A stretch of 64,000 nucleotides of DNA from Agrococcus sp. ProA11 (GCF_039880525.1 NZ_CP156989.1:682001-746000), one strand, 5' to 3'; counted from the first letter of the stretch, positions 54,567-63,282 are shown. Numbers and translations are program-made. Notes: generated by a model not told the origin, from the sequence alone.

Positions 54567-54959
54567 ATGAGCGGTGATGAAGATGCCTTCCGTTGGGAGG
54601 GCGATGAGCTCGACGCCCCGGCTGTTTCGGACAGGGCAGCGGCCACCGACCCCGCCGACCAGCGCACGCAGCTCGCGCGGCCGTCGCGCCCATGGGGAGC
54701 GCTCGGCTGGCTGATGCTCGCGCTCGCGGTCGCGGCGACCATCGGATGGGCGGTGATCGTGGTCGCCAACCCCGTGCAGCAGCCCAGTCTGGTCGGGCTC
54801 GCCATGTATCAGCTCGGAGAGCTGCTGGCCGTGGTCACGCCGCTGCTGTGGTGGTTCACCGCCGCTCGGGTCGCGCCGCTGGACCGGCGCGCCGGCTGGT
54901 GGTTCGCGGGTCTGCTGGTGACCGCGCCGTGGCCGCTCGCTGCAGGGATGCTCACGTGA
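54567..54959 (+). CDS. Membrane protein of unknown function
   Basis: A 130-residue protein with an acidic soluble N-terminus (MSGDEDAFRWEGDELD) and three membrane helices (LGWLMLALAVAATIGWAVIV, LGELLAVVTPLLWWFTA, and GWWFAGLLVTAPWPLAAG). No recognised family. It is coupled to the next gene by GTGA and so probably forms a two-protein membrane unit. Divergent from the iron operon; it shares the gap with the iron box. Confidence 0.8.
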   Translation: MSGDEDAFRWEGDELDAPAVSDRAAATDPADQRTQLARPSRPWGALGWLMLALAVAATIGWAVIVVANPVQQPSLVGLAMYQLGELLAVVTPLLWWFTAARVAPLDRRAGWWFAGLLVTAPWPLAAGMLT

Positions 54960-55315
54960 GCGCCGCCCCCGCTGCTCGCGAGGCACGCTCGGAGCGACCC
55001 GGCGATGCCTGGATCGTCGCGCTGCTGCTCGCGCTCGGCTTCGCCTACGACACGATCGAGGCGGTCGCCAACCTGCAGCAGCTGCCGCTGCTCTACCTCG
55101 GAAGCGGCATCGAGGACTCGGTGCCGTGGTGGCTGCTGATCGCGGGCGTCGTGCTGCCCGGGCTGCTGTTCCTCGCGGCGCTGTGGATCGGGCGTCGGAT
55201 GCGGCTGGTGCCGCGCGCGGGCGTGCTGCTGATCGCGCTCGGCGTGAGCGCGCAGCTCGCGCTGTTCGCCGAGCAGCTGGCCCGCCAGATCGCTGTGAGT
55301 GCGCTCGGCGGATAG
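54956..55315 (+). CDS. Membrane protein of unknown function, partner of the 54567 protein
   Basis: A 119-residue protein with three membrane helices (AWIVALLLALGFAYDTIEAV, WWLLIAGVVLPGLLFLAALW, AGVLLIALGVSAQLALFAEQ). It resembles the previous protein in layout but not in sequence. No family recognised. GTG 54956 overlaps the upstream stop, implying translational coupling. Confidence 0.8.
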   Translation: MSAAPAAREARSERPGDAWIVALLLALGFAYDTIEAVANLQQLPLLYLGSGIEDSVPWWLLIAGVVLPGLLFLAALWIGRRMRLVPRAGVLLIALGVSAQLALFAEQLARQIAVSALGG

Positions 55316-55329
55316 CGCCGCCCCGCGGT

Positions 55330-55917
55330 TCAAGGAACGTTGGTCGACTCGCTGCCGTGCGCGAGCAGCCGCGCAGCTTCCTTCGCGGCGAAGACCGGGT
55401 CGCTGTCCGGGTTGAGGGCGATCGTCAGATGATCGAGCACGATCCCGTTCACGAGGTGGTGCAGCTGCTCGACCAGGTGTGCACCGCCGGAAAGCCCCCT
55501 TGCGCCATGGAAGGCGATGTCGTCGCGGAGGCCCTGGCGCAGCACGGGCGTGAGCACCTCGGCAACCTCCGGCGCGCGGGATGCCTCGAGACGTAGCTCG
55601 ATGAGCGCGCGTGCGAGGTGCGACTGCAGGAGGAGGCGCTCGACGACGGCTCCCACGTACTCGGGTATCGCGTCATCGGTAGCAACCTGCGCGAGCGTCT
55701 CGAGCTGAGCGGGGGTGGGTGCAAGCCGCTCGAAGATGCGGTGCGCCATGGCGAGCACGAGCGATGCACGGCTCGGGAAGTAGTTGGCGGATGTGCCGGC
55801 GGGCAGCGCGGCGCTCGTGTCGACAGCGCGGTGGGTGAGTGCTCGGCTGCCGTCGCGCCCGAGGATGAGCAGCGCCGCGTCGGTGACTGCTGCTCGACGA
55901 ACGGGGTTCGAGACCAT
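55330..55917 (-). CDS. TetR family transcriptional regulator (paralogue of the 21828 regulator)
   Basis: A 195-residue regulator. HTH: LGRDGSRALTHRAVDTSAAL, then PAGTSANYFPSRASL, close to the 21828 protein. ATG 55917 has a minus-strand TAGGCT 7 nt upstream, giving a leaderless mRNA. It is divergent from a dihydrofolate-reductase-family gene with a palindrome between them, so it probably controls both. Confidence 0.87.
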   Translation of the reverse strand: MVSNPVRRAAVTDAALLILGRDGSRALTHRAVDTSAALPAGTSANYFPSRASLVLAMAHRIFERLAPTPAQLETLAQVATDDAIPEYVGAVVERLLLQSHLARALIELRLEASRAPEVAEVLTPVLRQGLRDDIAFHGARGLSGGAHLVEQLHHLVNGIVLDHLTIALNPDSDPVFAAKEAARLLAHGSESTNVP

Positions 55918-55930
55918 GCATCCCAGCCTA
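55918..55930 (-). promoter_or_regulatory. Leaderless promoter -10 of the TetR gene
   Basis: On the minus strand TAGGCT lies 7 nt before ATG 55917. Confidence 0.5.
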
Positions 55931-55935
55931 CGGCA

Positions 55936-55952
55936 ACCACAACGGATGTGGT
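55936..55952. promoter_or_regulatory. TetR operator next to the DHFR-family gene promoter
   Basis: ACCACAACGGATGTGGT has perfect 6-bp arms and abuts a plus-strand TAGTTT -10 (55952-55957). The ACGGATGT core is also in operator site 1 at 22383 (reverse strand). Confidence 0.6.
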
Positions 55953-55995
55953 AGTTTGCTGCCGCAACGCTGAGAGCCCGTGATTGGAGCGCCGG

Positions 55996-56583
55996 ATGCG
56001 CAAGCTCGTGTACTACATCGCCGCGTCGATCGATGGCTTCATCGCTGATGCCGCGGGCGATGTGTCGTGCTTCCCACTCGTGCCGGAGACCCTGGAGCAC
56101 CTCTTCGATCGCTATCCCGAGACCTGCCCGGCGCACCTGCGTGAAGCATTCGGCGTGACTGCAGGACCGAAGCGGTTCGACACCGTGCTGCTCGGTCGGA
56201 GGACGCAGGAGCCCGCGCTCCAAGCGGGCCTCGTCGCAGGGGCGTACCCGCACCTGCGCCAGATCGTGGCGACGCACCGAGGCCTCCCCGAGTCGGCCGG
56301 GATCGAGCTGATCGAGGGAGACCTCGCGCCTCAGATCACTGCGCTCAAGCGCCAGTCCGGGGGCGACATCTGGCTCTGCGGAGGTGGGGACATCGCTGGT
56401 CAGCTCATCGACCTGATCGACGAGGTGCAGCTGAAGGTCAATCCGGTGCTGCTCGGGGACGGCATCGGGCTGTTCGGGCGGGTCGCCCGCTGCCGCGAGT
56501 TCCTGCCTGTCGGCATGGAGTCGCTGCCAGGCGGCGTGACGCTCGCGACCTATCGAGCAGCCGCTCCCGCGCCTGCTGCCTAG
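55996..56583 (+). CDS. Dihydrofolate-reductase-family (RibD C-terminal-like) protein
   Basis: A 195-residue protein of the RibD_C/DHFR-like superfamily: KLVYYIAASIDGFIADAAGD at the N-terminus, FDTVLLGRRTQEPALQAG, and GGDIWLCGGGDIAGQLIDLI with the nucleotide-binding glycines. Likely an NADPH-dependent reductase of unknown substrate. ATG 55996 has GGAG upstream. Its stop shares a CTAG with the convergent DoxX gene. Confidence 0.87.
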   Translation: MRKLVYYIAASIDGFIADAAGDVSCFPLVPETLEHLFDRYPETCPAHLREAFGVTAGPKRFDTVLLGRRTQEPALQAGLVAGAYPHLRQIVATHRGLPESAGIELIEGDLAPQITALKRQSGGDIWLCGGGDIAGQLIDLIDEVQLKVNPVLLGDGIGLFGRVARCREFLPVGMESLPGGVTLATYRAAAPAPAA

Positions 56584-56975
56584 ATCACTGCGACGAGCAG
56601 CAGCGCGCCCAGCGCGACCTGACCGATCGCGCGCGGCACGAGCGGCATCGCGACGGCGCCGAAGCGCTTCGGGTCCTTCGCGGCCTCGGCGTTCGCGGGG
56701 AAGACGGCGATCAGCAGTGCGACGAGCGCGAGGCCTGCGGCGAAGCGCACGCCCCACCACGGCGCGAGCAGCCCGAGGCCGCCGACGATCTCGGCGATGC
56801 CGGAGATCGTCACGAGCGGCACCGCCCAACCGCGCTCCGGCCCGGCGAGCCCTGCTGGGATCATCGCCGCCATGGTGCGGCGCACGCGCGGCACGAAGTG
56901 CGTGATGCCCATGCCGATGAAGGCGGCAGCCAGGATGATGCGCAGCACCAGTTGCGCGATTGCGAAGGGATCCAT
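56580..56975 (-). CDS. DoxX-family membrane protein
   Basis: A 131-residue protein with four membrane helices (e.g. AQLVLRIILAAAFIGMGITH and LVTISGIAEIVGGLGLLAPW). FIGMGITHFVPRVRR and the GIAEIVGGLGLL stretch match the DoxX/DUF4267-like family, some of which act with redox or thiosulfate partners. Function unknown here. ATG 56975. Confidence 0.87.
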   Translation of the reverse strand: MDPFAIAQLVLRIILAAAFIGMGITHFVPRVRRTMAAMIPAGLAGPERGWAVPLVTISGIAEIVGGLGLLAPWWGVRFAAGLALVALLIAVFPANAEAAKDPKRFGAVAMPLVPRAIGQVALGALLLVAVI

Positions 56976-57016
56976 CGCTTCGAGTATCCCGCACCCGCGG
57001 CGCGCCGCGCTCCGCC

Positions 57017-57072
57017 GACCCCTTCGACCACCGCGGACCCGGTGCACCGGGTCCAGCTGGGCGGAAGGGGTC
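57017..57072. repeat. Nested palindrome upstream of serA
   Basis: A perfect 20-bp palindrome (57035-57054, GGACCCGGTGCACCGGGTCC) lies inside 9-bp arms GACCCCTTC (57017-57025) and GAAGGGGTC (57064-57072). It lies within a 249-bp gene-free gap otherwise without visible features except the serA promoter. Confidence 0.65.
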
Positions 57073-57166
57073 CGGGGCGCCGGTGCTGGCGCCGCTCGGG
57101 AGAGATGCGCGGCAAGGCAGGAGGCCAGCCGCGACACCCGCGCTCGGCACCGCACGCGACGGTCGC

Positions 57167-57172
57167 TAGGCT
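57167..57172 (+). promoter_or_regulatory. Probable -10 of the serA promoter
   Basis: TAGGCT gives a leader of about 45 nt that carries the GAGGAG ribosome site. Confidence 0.45.
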
Positions 57173-57224
57173 GGATTCCTGGCACGACGAGGTGCTGCCT
57201 GCCCAAACCTCCGAGGAGTCCCGC

Positions 57225-58817
57225 ATGTCCAAGCCCGTCGTCCTGATCGCCGAGGAGCTCTCGGCCGCAACCGTCGATGCCCTCGGCCCCGACTTCGATG
57301 TGCGCAACGTCGACGGCACCGACCGTCCGGCGCTCTTCGCGGCGCTTGCCGACGCATCCGCCGTGCTGGTGCGCAGCGCCACCAAGATCGACGCCGAGGC
57401 GCTCTCGCACGCGCCGCAGCTCAAGGTCGTGGCACGCGCGGGCGTCGGCCTCGACAACGTCGAGATCCCGGCTGCCACGAAGGCCGGCGTCATGGTCGTG
57501 AACGCGCCCACCTCGAACATCGTCTCGGCCGCCGAGCTCGCGATCGCGCACCTGCTGGGCCTCGCCCGGCACATCCCGGCAGCGGATGCGTCGCTCAAGC
57601 GCGGCGAGTGGAAGCGGTCGGCATACACGGGCGTCGAGCTGTACGAGAAGACGGTCGGCATCGTCGGCCTCGGCCGCATCGGCGTGCTGGTCGCCGAGCG
57701 CCTCGCGGCCTTCGGCACCAAGCTCATCGCCTTCGACCCCTTCGTGAGCCCGGCGCGCGCCGCCCAGCTCGGCGTCGAGCTGCGCACGCTCGACGAGCTG
57801 ATGGCCGAGAGCGACTTCATCACCATCCACATCCCGCGCACCCCCGAGACCGTCGGCATGATCGGCGCCGAGCAGTTCGCGCTCGCGAAGCCCTCGCTCC
57901 GCATCGTGAACGCCTCGCGCGGCGGCATCATCGATGAGGCCGCCCTCGCCGAGGCGCTGCACGCCGGCACCATCGCCGGCGCCGGCATCGACGTCTTCGT
58001 CTCCGAGCCGCCGAAGGACGATGCGCTCACGAGCGCCCCGAACATCCAGGTCACGCCGCACCTCGGCGCCTCGACCGACGAGGCGCAGGAGAAGGCCGGC
58101 ATTGCCGTCGCCCGCTCGGTGCGGCTCGCGCTCGCGGGCGACCTGGTGCCGGATGCGGTGAACGTCGCCGGCGGCATCATCGACGAGTACGTGCGCCCGG
58201 GCATCCCGCTGGCGGAGCGGCTGGGGCAGTTCGCGGCGGGTCTCGCGGGCGGGCCGGTCGAGGCCGTGGATGTCGCGGTGCACGGCGAGCTCGCCGCCTA
58301 CGACGTCAAGGTGCTGCGGCTGGCCGCGCTCAAGGGCTTCTTCTCGTCGATCGTGAGCGAGCAGGTGACCTTCGTGAACGCGCCGGTGCTGGCCGAGTCG
58401 CGCGGCGTGACGAGCACGCTCACCGCCGACGAGCGTAGCGACGAGTACCGCAACGTGGTGGAGGTCGTGCTGGCCACGAGCGACGGTCGACGCGTGAGCG
58501 TCGAGGGCACGCTGACGGGGCCGAAGCAGATCGAGAAGATCGTCGGTGTCAACGGGCAGTCGGTGGAGGTGCCGCTCGCCGAGCACTTCGTGGTGATGGA
58601 GTACGCCGACCGCCCCGGCATCGTCGCCACCTACGGTGCCGCCTTCGGCGAGGCCGGCATCAACATCGCCGGCATGCAGATCGCGCGCACGGAGGCCGGG
58701 GGAGACGCGCTCTCCATCGTCACGATCGACCAGACGGCGCCGGATGCGCTCATCGAGCGTCTCGGCGAGACGATCGAGGCGACCGCGATCCGCCAGATCG
58801 ACATCCGCCCGATCTGA
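57225..58817 (+). CDS. serA: D-3-phosphoglycerate dehydrogenase, long form
   Basis: A 530-residue type I (ASB plus ACT) enzyme, first step of serine synthesis. The NAD loop is GLGRIGVLVAERL; catalytic elements include NASRGGIIDE and TPHLGASTDEAQ with the His-Glu pair. An allosteric-substrate-binding domain follows, then an ACT domain (VVMEYADRPGIVATYGAAFG) for serine feedback. The length matches the mycobacterial form. GAGGAG precedes ATG 57225. Confidence 0.96.
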   Translation: MSKPVVLIAEELSAATVDALGPDFDVRNVDGTDRPALFAALADASAVLVRSATKIDAEALSHAPQLKVVARAGVGLDNVEIPAATKAGVMVVNAPTSNIVSAAELAIAHLLGLARHIPAADASLKRGEWKRSAYTGVELYEKTVGIVGLGRIGVLVAERLAAFGTKLIAFDPFVSPARAAQLGVELRTLDELMAESDFITIHIPRTPETVGMIGAEQFALAKPSLRIVNASRGGIIDEAALAEALHAGTIAGAGIDVFVSEPPKDDALTSAPNIQVTPHLGASTDEAQEKAGIAVARSVRLALAGDLVPDAVNVAGGIIDEYVRPGIPLAERLGQFAAGLAGGPVEAVDVAVHGELAAYDVKVLRLAALKGFFSSIVSEQVTFVNAPVLAESRGVTSTLTADERSDEYRNVVEVVLATSDGRRVSVEGTLTGPKQIEKIVGVNGQSVEVPLAEHFVVMEYADRPGIVATYGAAFGEAGINIAGMQIARTEAGGDALSIVTIDQTAPDALIERLGETIEATAIRQIDIRPI

Positions 58818-58824
58818 CCAGGGC

Positions 58825-59358
58825 TCAGCCGGCGAGCAGCCGCTCGAGTCGCGCGACCACGCGGTCGACCGAGTCGGGCGGCAGCGACTCGGCGCCGCCG
58901 AAGGCCGAGCGCAGGTAGATGCCGTCGCTCAGCCGCACGACCAGCAGGGCGAGGTCGCGGTCGCCGAGGCTCTCGGTGAGCGCCGCCAGGTAGTGCTCGT
59001 CGAGCCGCGTGAGGGCATCGCGCGCCGTCTGGTGCTCGTCGTGCTGGCCCAGCTTCAGCAGCGCGACCAGCGTGCGGTCGATGGGATGCTCGGCCGCCAC
59101 CGACTCGTGCAGGAAGACGCTGACGGCGTCGGCCATCGGCGCGAGGCGCGCCTGCTCGGCCTGCCCGAAGCGGTCCAGCCGCTCGGCGAGCCCCTCGACG
59201 AGCGCCGCCTTCGAGCCGAAGTGATAGAGCAGCCCGCCCTTCGACACGCCGGCGGCCTCTGCGGTCGCCGCGATCGTGCCAGCTCGCTCGCCGAGCTCCA
59301 GCACCAGCTGCTCGAACGCATCCAGGATGCGGTCTCGGGTGTCCTCCGCCTTGCTCAT
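58825..59358 (-). CDS. TetR family regulator of the MFS exporter
   Basis: A 177-residue regulator with HTH LELGERAGTIAATAEAAGVS then KGGLLYHFGSKAALVEGLAE. ATG 59358. It is divergent from a DHA2-type MFS gene whose promoter contains a perfect palindrome, so it almost surely represses that exporter and perhaps itself. Confidence 0.88.
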   Translation of the reverse strand: MSKAEDTRDRILDAFEQLVLELGERAGTIAATAEAAGVSKGGLLYHFGSKAALVEGLAERLDRFGQAEQARLAPMADAVSVFLHESVAAEHPIDRTLVALLKLGQHDEHQTARDALTRLDEHYLAALTESLGDRDLALLVVRLSDGIYLRSAFGGAESLPPDSVDRVVARLERLLAG

Positions 59359-59372
59359 GGATCCACCATACC

Positions 59373-59407
59373 TCGACAAAAAACCGTCCAGACGGTACAG
59401 TGATCTG
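59373..59407 (+). promoter_or_regulatory. MFS gene promoter with embedded operator
   Basis: -35 TCGACA (59373-59378), 17-nt spacer, -10 TACAGT (59396-59401), then 6 nt to ATG 59408: a leaderless promoter. The TetR palindrome lies in the spacer. Confidence 0.7.
59383..59396. promoter_or_regulatory. TetR operator ACCGTCCAGACGGT
   Basis: A perfect 14-bp palindrome inside the MFS promoter spacer, reaching the first base of the -10. Binding would block polymerase. Confidence 0.7.
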
Positions 59408-60943
59408 ATGATGAGCCAGATCCAGCCCAGTGCACCCACCCTCTCGACCGGCACGCCGCGCGCCGGCGCGCGTGCGTGGGGTGCACTGGCGGTGCTCATG
59501 CTGCCGGTGCTGCTCGTCTCGATCGACATCACCGCGCTCAACTTCGCGCTCCCCGAGATCGCGGTGGCGCTGCAGCCGACTTCGGCGCAGCAGCTGTGGA
59601 TCGTCGACGCCTACTCGCTCGTGCTCGCGACGCTGCTGGTTGCGATGGGCAACCTCGGCGACCGCATCGGCCGGCGCCGCATCCTGCTCATCGGCGCGTC
59701 GGGCTTCGCCGTCTTCTCGGTGCTGGCTGCATTCGCGCCGACCGCTGAGCTGCTCATCGCCGCCCGCGCCGCGATCGGCTTCTTCGGAGCCACGCTCATG
59801 CCGGCGACCCTAGCGCTGCTGCGCACGATCTTCCTCGACCGGCAGCAGCGACGCCTCGCCGTGGCGGTCTGGGCGACCGCGTTCTCGGTCGGCTCCGCCG
59901 CCGGCCCCATCGTCGGCGGCGCGCTGCTCGCCCACTTCCACTGGGGCGCGATCTTCCTGATCGCGGTGCCGGTGCTGCTGCCGCTGCTCGTGCTCGCCCC
60001 GCTGCTGGTCGACGAGTCGCGCGACCCCGCGCCCGGCCCCATCGATCCGGTCGGCATCGCGCTGTCGATGCTCGCGCTCGGCGGGCTCGCGGCCGGCATC
60101 AAGGAGATCGCCGTCGCCGGCATCGACCCGCTCGGCATCGGCCTGGTACTGCTCGCCGTGCTGGCTGGCTGGGCGTTCGTGCGGCGGATGCGCCGGGTCT
60201 CGCAGCCGATGCTCGACGTCGGCCTGTTCCGGCTGCCGCAGTTCAGCGGCGCGCTGCTGGTCAACCTGCTCAGCGTGGTCGCGCTCACCGGCTTCCTGTT
60301 CTTCGTCACGCAGCACCTGCAGCTCGTCGAGGCGATGCCGGTGCTCGACGCCGCGCTCGTGCTCGTGCCGGGCGTGGTCGCCATGATCGTTGCCGGGCTG
60401 CTGGTGGTGCGCATCGTTCGGCGCATCGACCCGGGCGTCGTCGTGGTCGTCGCGCTCGCCTCATCCATGGCCGCATACGGAATGCTCGCGGTGCTGGGCG
60501 AGGAGGTCACGATCGGCGGCATCGCGATCGCGTTCGCCCTGCTGGGCGTCGGCATCGGTGCCGCGGAGACGATCTCGAACGACCTGATCCTCACCGCCGT
60601 GCCGCCGGCCAAGGCGGGCGCCGCCTCGGCGCTCTCCGAGACTGCCTACGAGTTCGGCGCCGTGCTCGGCACGACGCTGCTGGGCGGGCTGCTCACCGCC
60701 GTCTACCGGGCGTCGCTCGTCGTGCCCGCTGGCACGGACGAGTCGATGGCGGCCGCCGCCAGGGAGACGCTCGGTGGCGCGGTCGCCGCGACCGAGGGCG
60801 CGGGTGCCGCGGGGGAGCGGCTGCTGGATGCCGCGCGCACCGCATTCGACCACGGCGTGATCGCCACCAGCATCTCGGGCGCCGTGCTCATGCTCGTCGC
60901 GATGGCGGTCGCGTGGTGGACGCTGCGCGGCTCCGACGACTGA
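59408..60943 (+). CDS. MFS drug exporter, DHA2 (14-helix) family
   Basis: A 511-residue major facilitator with 14 predicted membrane helices, the DHA2 drug:H+ antiporter layout. Helix 1 carries VSIDITALNFALPEI with its Asp, then the loop motif GNLGDRIGRRRILL, and helix 5 motif C is GSAAGPIVGGALL. It likely exports cationic toxicants or disinfectants. ATG 59408 (ATGATG) is fixed by the leaderless -10. Controlled by the divergent TetR. Confidence 0.92.
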   Translation: MMSQIQPSAPTLSTGTPRAGARAWGALAVLMLPVLLVSIDITALNFALPEIAVALQPTSAQQLWIVDAYSLVLATLLVAMGNLGDRIGRRRILLIGASGFAVFSVLAAFAPTAELLIAARAAIGFFGATLMPATLALLRTIFLDRQQRRLAVAVWATAFSVGSAAGPIVGGALLAHFHWGAIFLIAVPVLLPLLVLAPLLVDESRDPAPGPIDPVGIALSMLALGGLAAGIKEIAVAGIDPLGIGLVLLAVLAGWAFVRRMRRVSQPMLDVGLFRLPQFSGALLVNLLSVVALTGFLFFVTQHLQLVEAMPVLDAALVLVPGVVAMIVAGLLVVRIVRRIDPGVVVVVALASSMAAYGMLAVLGEEVTIGGIAIAFALLGVGIGAAETISNDLILTAVPPAKAGAASALSETAYEFGAVLGTTLLGGLLTAVYRASLVVPAGTDESMAAAARETLGGAVAATEGAGAAGERLLDAARTAFDHGVIATSISGAVLMLVAMAVAWWTLRGSDD

Positions 60944-60970
60944 GCGCTGTCGCGCGTGGGTGGCGTCGAT

Positions 60971-60983
60971 TAGCGTCTGCCGC
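60971..60983 (+). promoter_or_regulatory. Leaderless promoter -10 of the 60984 gene
   Basis: TAGCGT ends 7 nt before ATG 60984. Confidence 0.5.
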
Positions 60984-61694
60984 ATGGAGACCACGACTGC
61001 ACGGATCATCCTCGTCCCCGGCTTCTGGCTGGGTGCGTGGGCCTGGGACGACGTCGCCGAGCGATTGCGAGCGCTCGGCCACGACGTGACCGCACTGACG
61101 CTTCCTGGGCTCGAGCCAGACGCGGACGCGCCCGGCGACGTGTCGCTCGACGACCACGCTCGCGCGATCGAGGCGGCCATCGGTGATGGCCCCGTCGTGC
61201 TCGTCGCGCACAGCGGCGCCGCATTCCCGGCCTCCGTTGCGATCGACCGCAACGTCGAGCGCATCGCCCACTCCATCTGGGCCGACACGGCGCCGATCGT
61301 CGACGGTGCGGCGATGGACGCGTCCTTCGCCGGCGACGCGCTGCCGATCGAGACGAACTGGGATGCCGAGCTCGAGGAGGGGTCGATGCGCGATCTCACG
61401 GATGCGCAGCTCGACGAGTTCCGCCGACGTGCGGTGCCGCAGCCTGGCGGCACCGTGCGCGAGGCGGCACGGCTGATGGATGAGCGCCGCCTCGACGTGC
61501 CCGCCACCGTCGTCTGCACGTCCTACTCGGCCGACGACTACCGCTCCTACGCCGAGCAGGGCATACCGTTCCTCGCCGGCGTGCTGGAGCACCGGGCGCT
61601 GACGATGCTCGACCTGCCCACTGGCCACTGGCCGATGTGGTCGAAGCCGGCAGAGTTGGCCGCGATCATCGATGAGGTGACGCGCTCCGCCTGA
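60984..61694 (+). CDS. Alpha/beta hydrolase
   Basis: A 236-residue hydrolase of the salicylate-esterase / MhpC-like size class. VPGFWLGAWAWDDVAERL starts the fold; the nucleophile elbow VLVAHSGAA has Ser in the SxG position (shortened AHSG form), and GHWPMW near the end carries the catalytic His. Substrate unknown. Its own leaderless promoter sits 40 nt after the MFS stop. Confidence 0.87.
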   Translation: METTTARIILVPGFWLGAWAWDDVAERLRALGHDVTALTLPGLEPDADAPGDVSLDDHARAIEAAIGDGPVVLVAHSGAAFPASVAIDRNVERIAHSIWADTAPIVDGAAMDASFAGDALPIETNWDAELEEGSMRDLTDAQLDEFRRRAVPQPGGTVREAARLMDERRLDVPATVVCTSYSADDYRSYAEQGIPFLAGVLEHRALTMLDLPTGHWPMWSKPAELAAIIDEVTRSA

Positions 61695-61712
61695 CGGATC
61701 CCGCTGGCGGCG

Positions 61713-62909
61713 TCAGTGGTCGGGCAGCAGTGCCCAGACGCTTGCCCCGCCGAGGTGGGTGTCGTCGATGCCGATGCTTCCGCCGTGCGCGTCGACGATG
61801 CGGCGGCAGGTCGACAGTCCGATCCCGTGGCCGTCGAGGTCGGTGCGACCGGCACGCTCCAGCAGTCCGAACACGCGCGTTCGCGCGTCTTCGGCGATCC
61901 CCGGACCATTGTCATCGACGGTGATGCGCCAGCCGGCGCTGACGGGCGTGGCGCGCACCTCGATGTGCGGGCGCGCTCCCTCCGCCGCCGCGAACTTGAT
62001 GGCGTTCGACAGCAGATTCTGCATCAGCGCCCGCAGCATCGTCGTATCGCCGATGATCGTCGGCAGCGCGCCGACGTCGATGGTCGCGCCCGTCTCGACG
62101 ACCGCCGCATCGAGGTCCTCGACCGCGGCCGCGAGCACGGCGGCGAGATCGACCGGCTCGCGCCGCGGGCTGGCACCGAGCTGCGCGAACGAGAGCAGGT
62201 CGTCGACCAGCAGGAGCATCCGCTTGGCCGCAGCCTCCGCGCGGCCCAGCGCCCAGCCGGCATCCGCGGCACCCTCCAGCTCGGGACTCGTCGCGGCGAG
62301 CTCCAGGAAGCCGAAGAGCGCGGCGAGCGGGTTTCGGAGGTCGTGGCTCACCTGGCCCGCGAAGTGCGCGAGCTGATCGTTCGAGCGCACCAGCTCGCGC
62401 GTCATGCGGCGCAGCTCCAGCACGTCGACGATCTGGCGGGCGAGGACATCCAGCGCGCGCGTGCCGCCGGGGCTGAGGTCGCCGGGATTGTTGTCGAACA
62501 CGCACAGCGTGCCGATCGGCAGTCCGCCAGGGGCGATGAGCGGGCTCGACGCGTAGAGCCGCACGTTCGCGATCTCACCGTTCACGAACGGGTTGTCGCG
62601 GAACCGCTCGTCGAGCTGCGCATCCGGTACGAAGACGGGTTCGGCCTGCTGGAACACGATGTTGCACATCGAGTCCTCGCGCGAGCACGCGCTCGCCTCG
62701 ATCCCGACCGCCGCGACGGAGTGCTGCGTGCCCTCGTCGATGATGTTGATGAGCGCGAACCGGACGCCGCAGGCGGCTGACGCCAGCTCGACCAGACCCT
62801 GCAGGTCGGCCGCGGGCGGCTCGCCGAGGATGCGGTAGGCCTCGATCGCCTCGCGACGTGCGAGATCCTCTGCGCGGGTGCTCGTGTGCTGTGCTGTGCC
62901 GTGACTCAC
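61713..62909 (-). CDS. GAF-domain sensor histidine kinase
   Basis: A 398-residue soluble kinase. A GAF domain (about 30-165; DEGTQHSVAAVGIEASACSR, SSPLIAPGGLPIGTLCVFDN) is followed by HisKA with His 189 in GQVSHDLRNPLAALFGFLEL and a HATPase domain with LLSNAIKFA, DDNGPGI and DGHGIGLSTCRRIV. No membrane helix, so it senses a cytoplasmic signal; no response regulator is adjacent. GTG 62909 has a TAGTCT -10 6 nt upstream. Confidence 0.9.
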   Translation of the reverse strand: MSHGTAQHTSTRAEDLARREAIEAYRILGEPPAADLQGLVELASAACGVRFALINIIDEGTQHSVAAVGIEASACSREDSMCNIVFQQAEPVFVPDAQLDERFRDNPFVNGEIANVRLYASSPLIAPGGLPIGTLCVFDNNPGDLSPGGTRALDVLARQIVDVLELRRMTRELVRSNDQLAHFAGQVSHDLRNPLAALFGFLELAATSPELEGAADAGWALGRAEAAAKRMLLLVDDLLSFAQLGASPRREPVDLAAVLAAAVEDLDAAVVETGATIDVGALPTIIGDTTMLRALMQNLLSNAIKFAAAEGARPHIEVRATPVSAGWRITVDDNGPGIAEDARTRVFGLLERAGRTDLDGHGIGLSTCRRIVDAHGGSIGIDDTHLGGASVWALLPDH

Positions 62910-62921
62910 CGCTCCAGACTA
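62910..62921 (-). promoter_or_regulatory. Leaderless promoter -10 of the GAF kinase
   Basis: On the minus strand TAGTCT lies 6 nt before GTG 62909. Confidence 0.5.
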
Positions 62922-62956
62922 AGTGCCGCAGGCTGCTGCATGACCGAGCACGCGAA

Positions 62957-62982
62957 AGGGGCGCCGCCGAAGCGACGCCCCT
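62957..62982. terminator. Terminator after the DUF6458 gene
   Basis: AGGGGCG-C-CGC pairs with GCG-A-CGCCCCT across CGAA with one mismatch, 31 nt beyond the minus-strand stop at 63013. Confidence 0.6.
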
Positions 62983-63012
62983 GCCCGTTGCCGGTGGCCA
63001 GCGAGTCGTCTG

Positions 63013-63282
63013 TCAGACCACGTCGTCGCGGCGCTCGGTGCGCTCGACGCGGGTGCCCGTCGCCGGGTCGACGCTCGCGCGCGACACCTGCGAGGTGCGG
63101 CCGCTGCGGGCGTTCATGATGATGCCGATGAGGGTCACGAGCGCTCCCGCGCCCAGCAGGATGTAGCCGATCAGCGACCAGTTGGCGCCCTCGACCTCCC
63201 ACAGTCCCGGCACTGCCCACGCGACGATCGCGCCAGCGGCCATGAGAAAGATGCCGAAGCCGATGCTCAAGGTGCTCTCCAT
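63013..63282 (-). CDS. DUF6458-type small membrane protein
   Basis: An 89-residue protein with two membrane helices: LSIGFGIFLMAAGAIVAWAV and WSLIGYILLGAGALVTLIGI, then a charged cytoplasmic tail (VERTERRDDVV). IGYILLGAGAL is typical of this actinobacterial family; function unknown. A minus-strand TAGATT at 63317-63322 may be its -10. ATG 63282. Confidence 0.85.
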   Translation of the reverse strand: MESTLSIGFGIFLMAAGAIVAWAVPGLWEVEGANWSLIGYILLGAGALVTLIGIIMNARSGRTSQVSRASVDPATGTRVERTERRDDVV

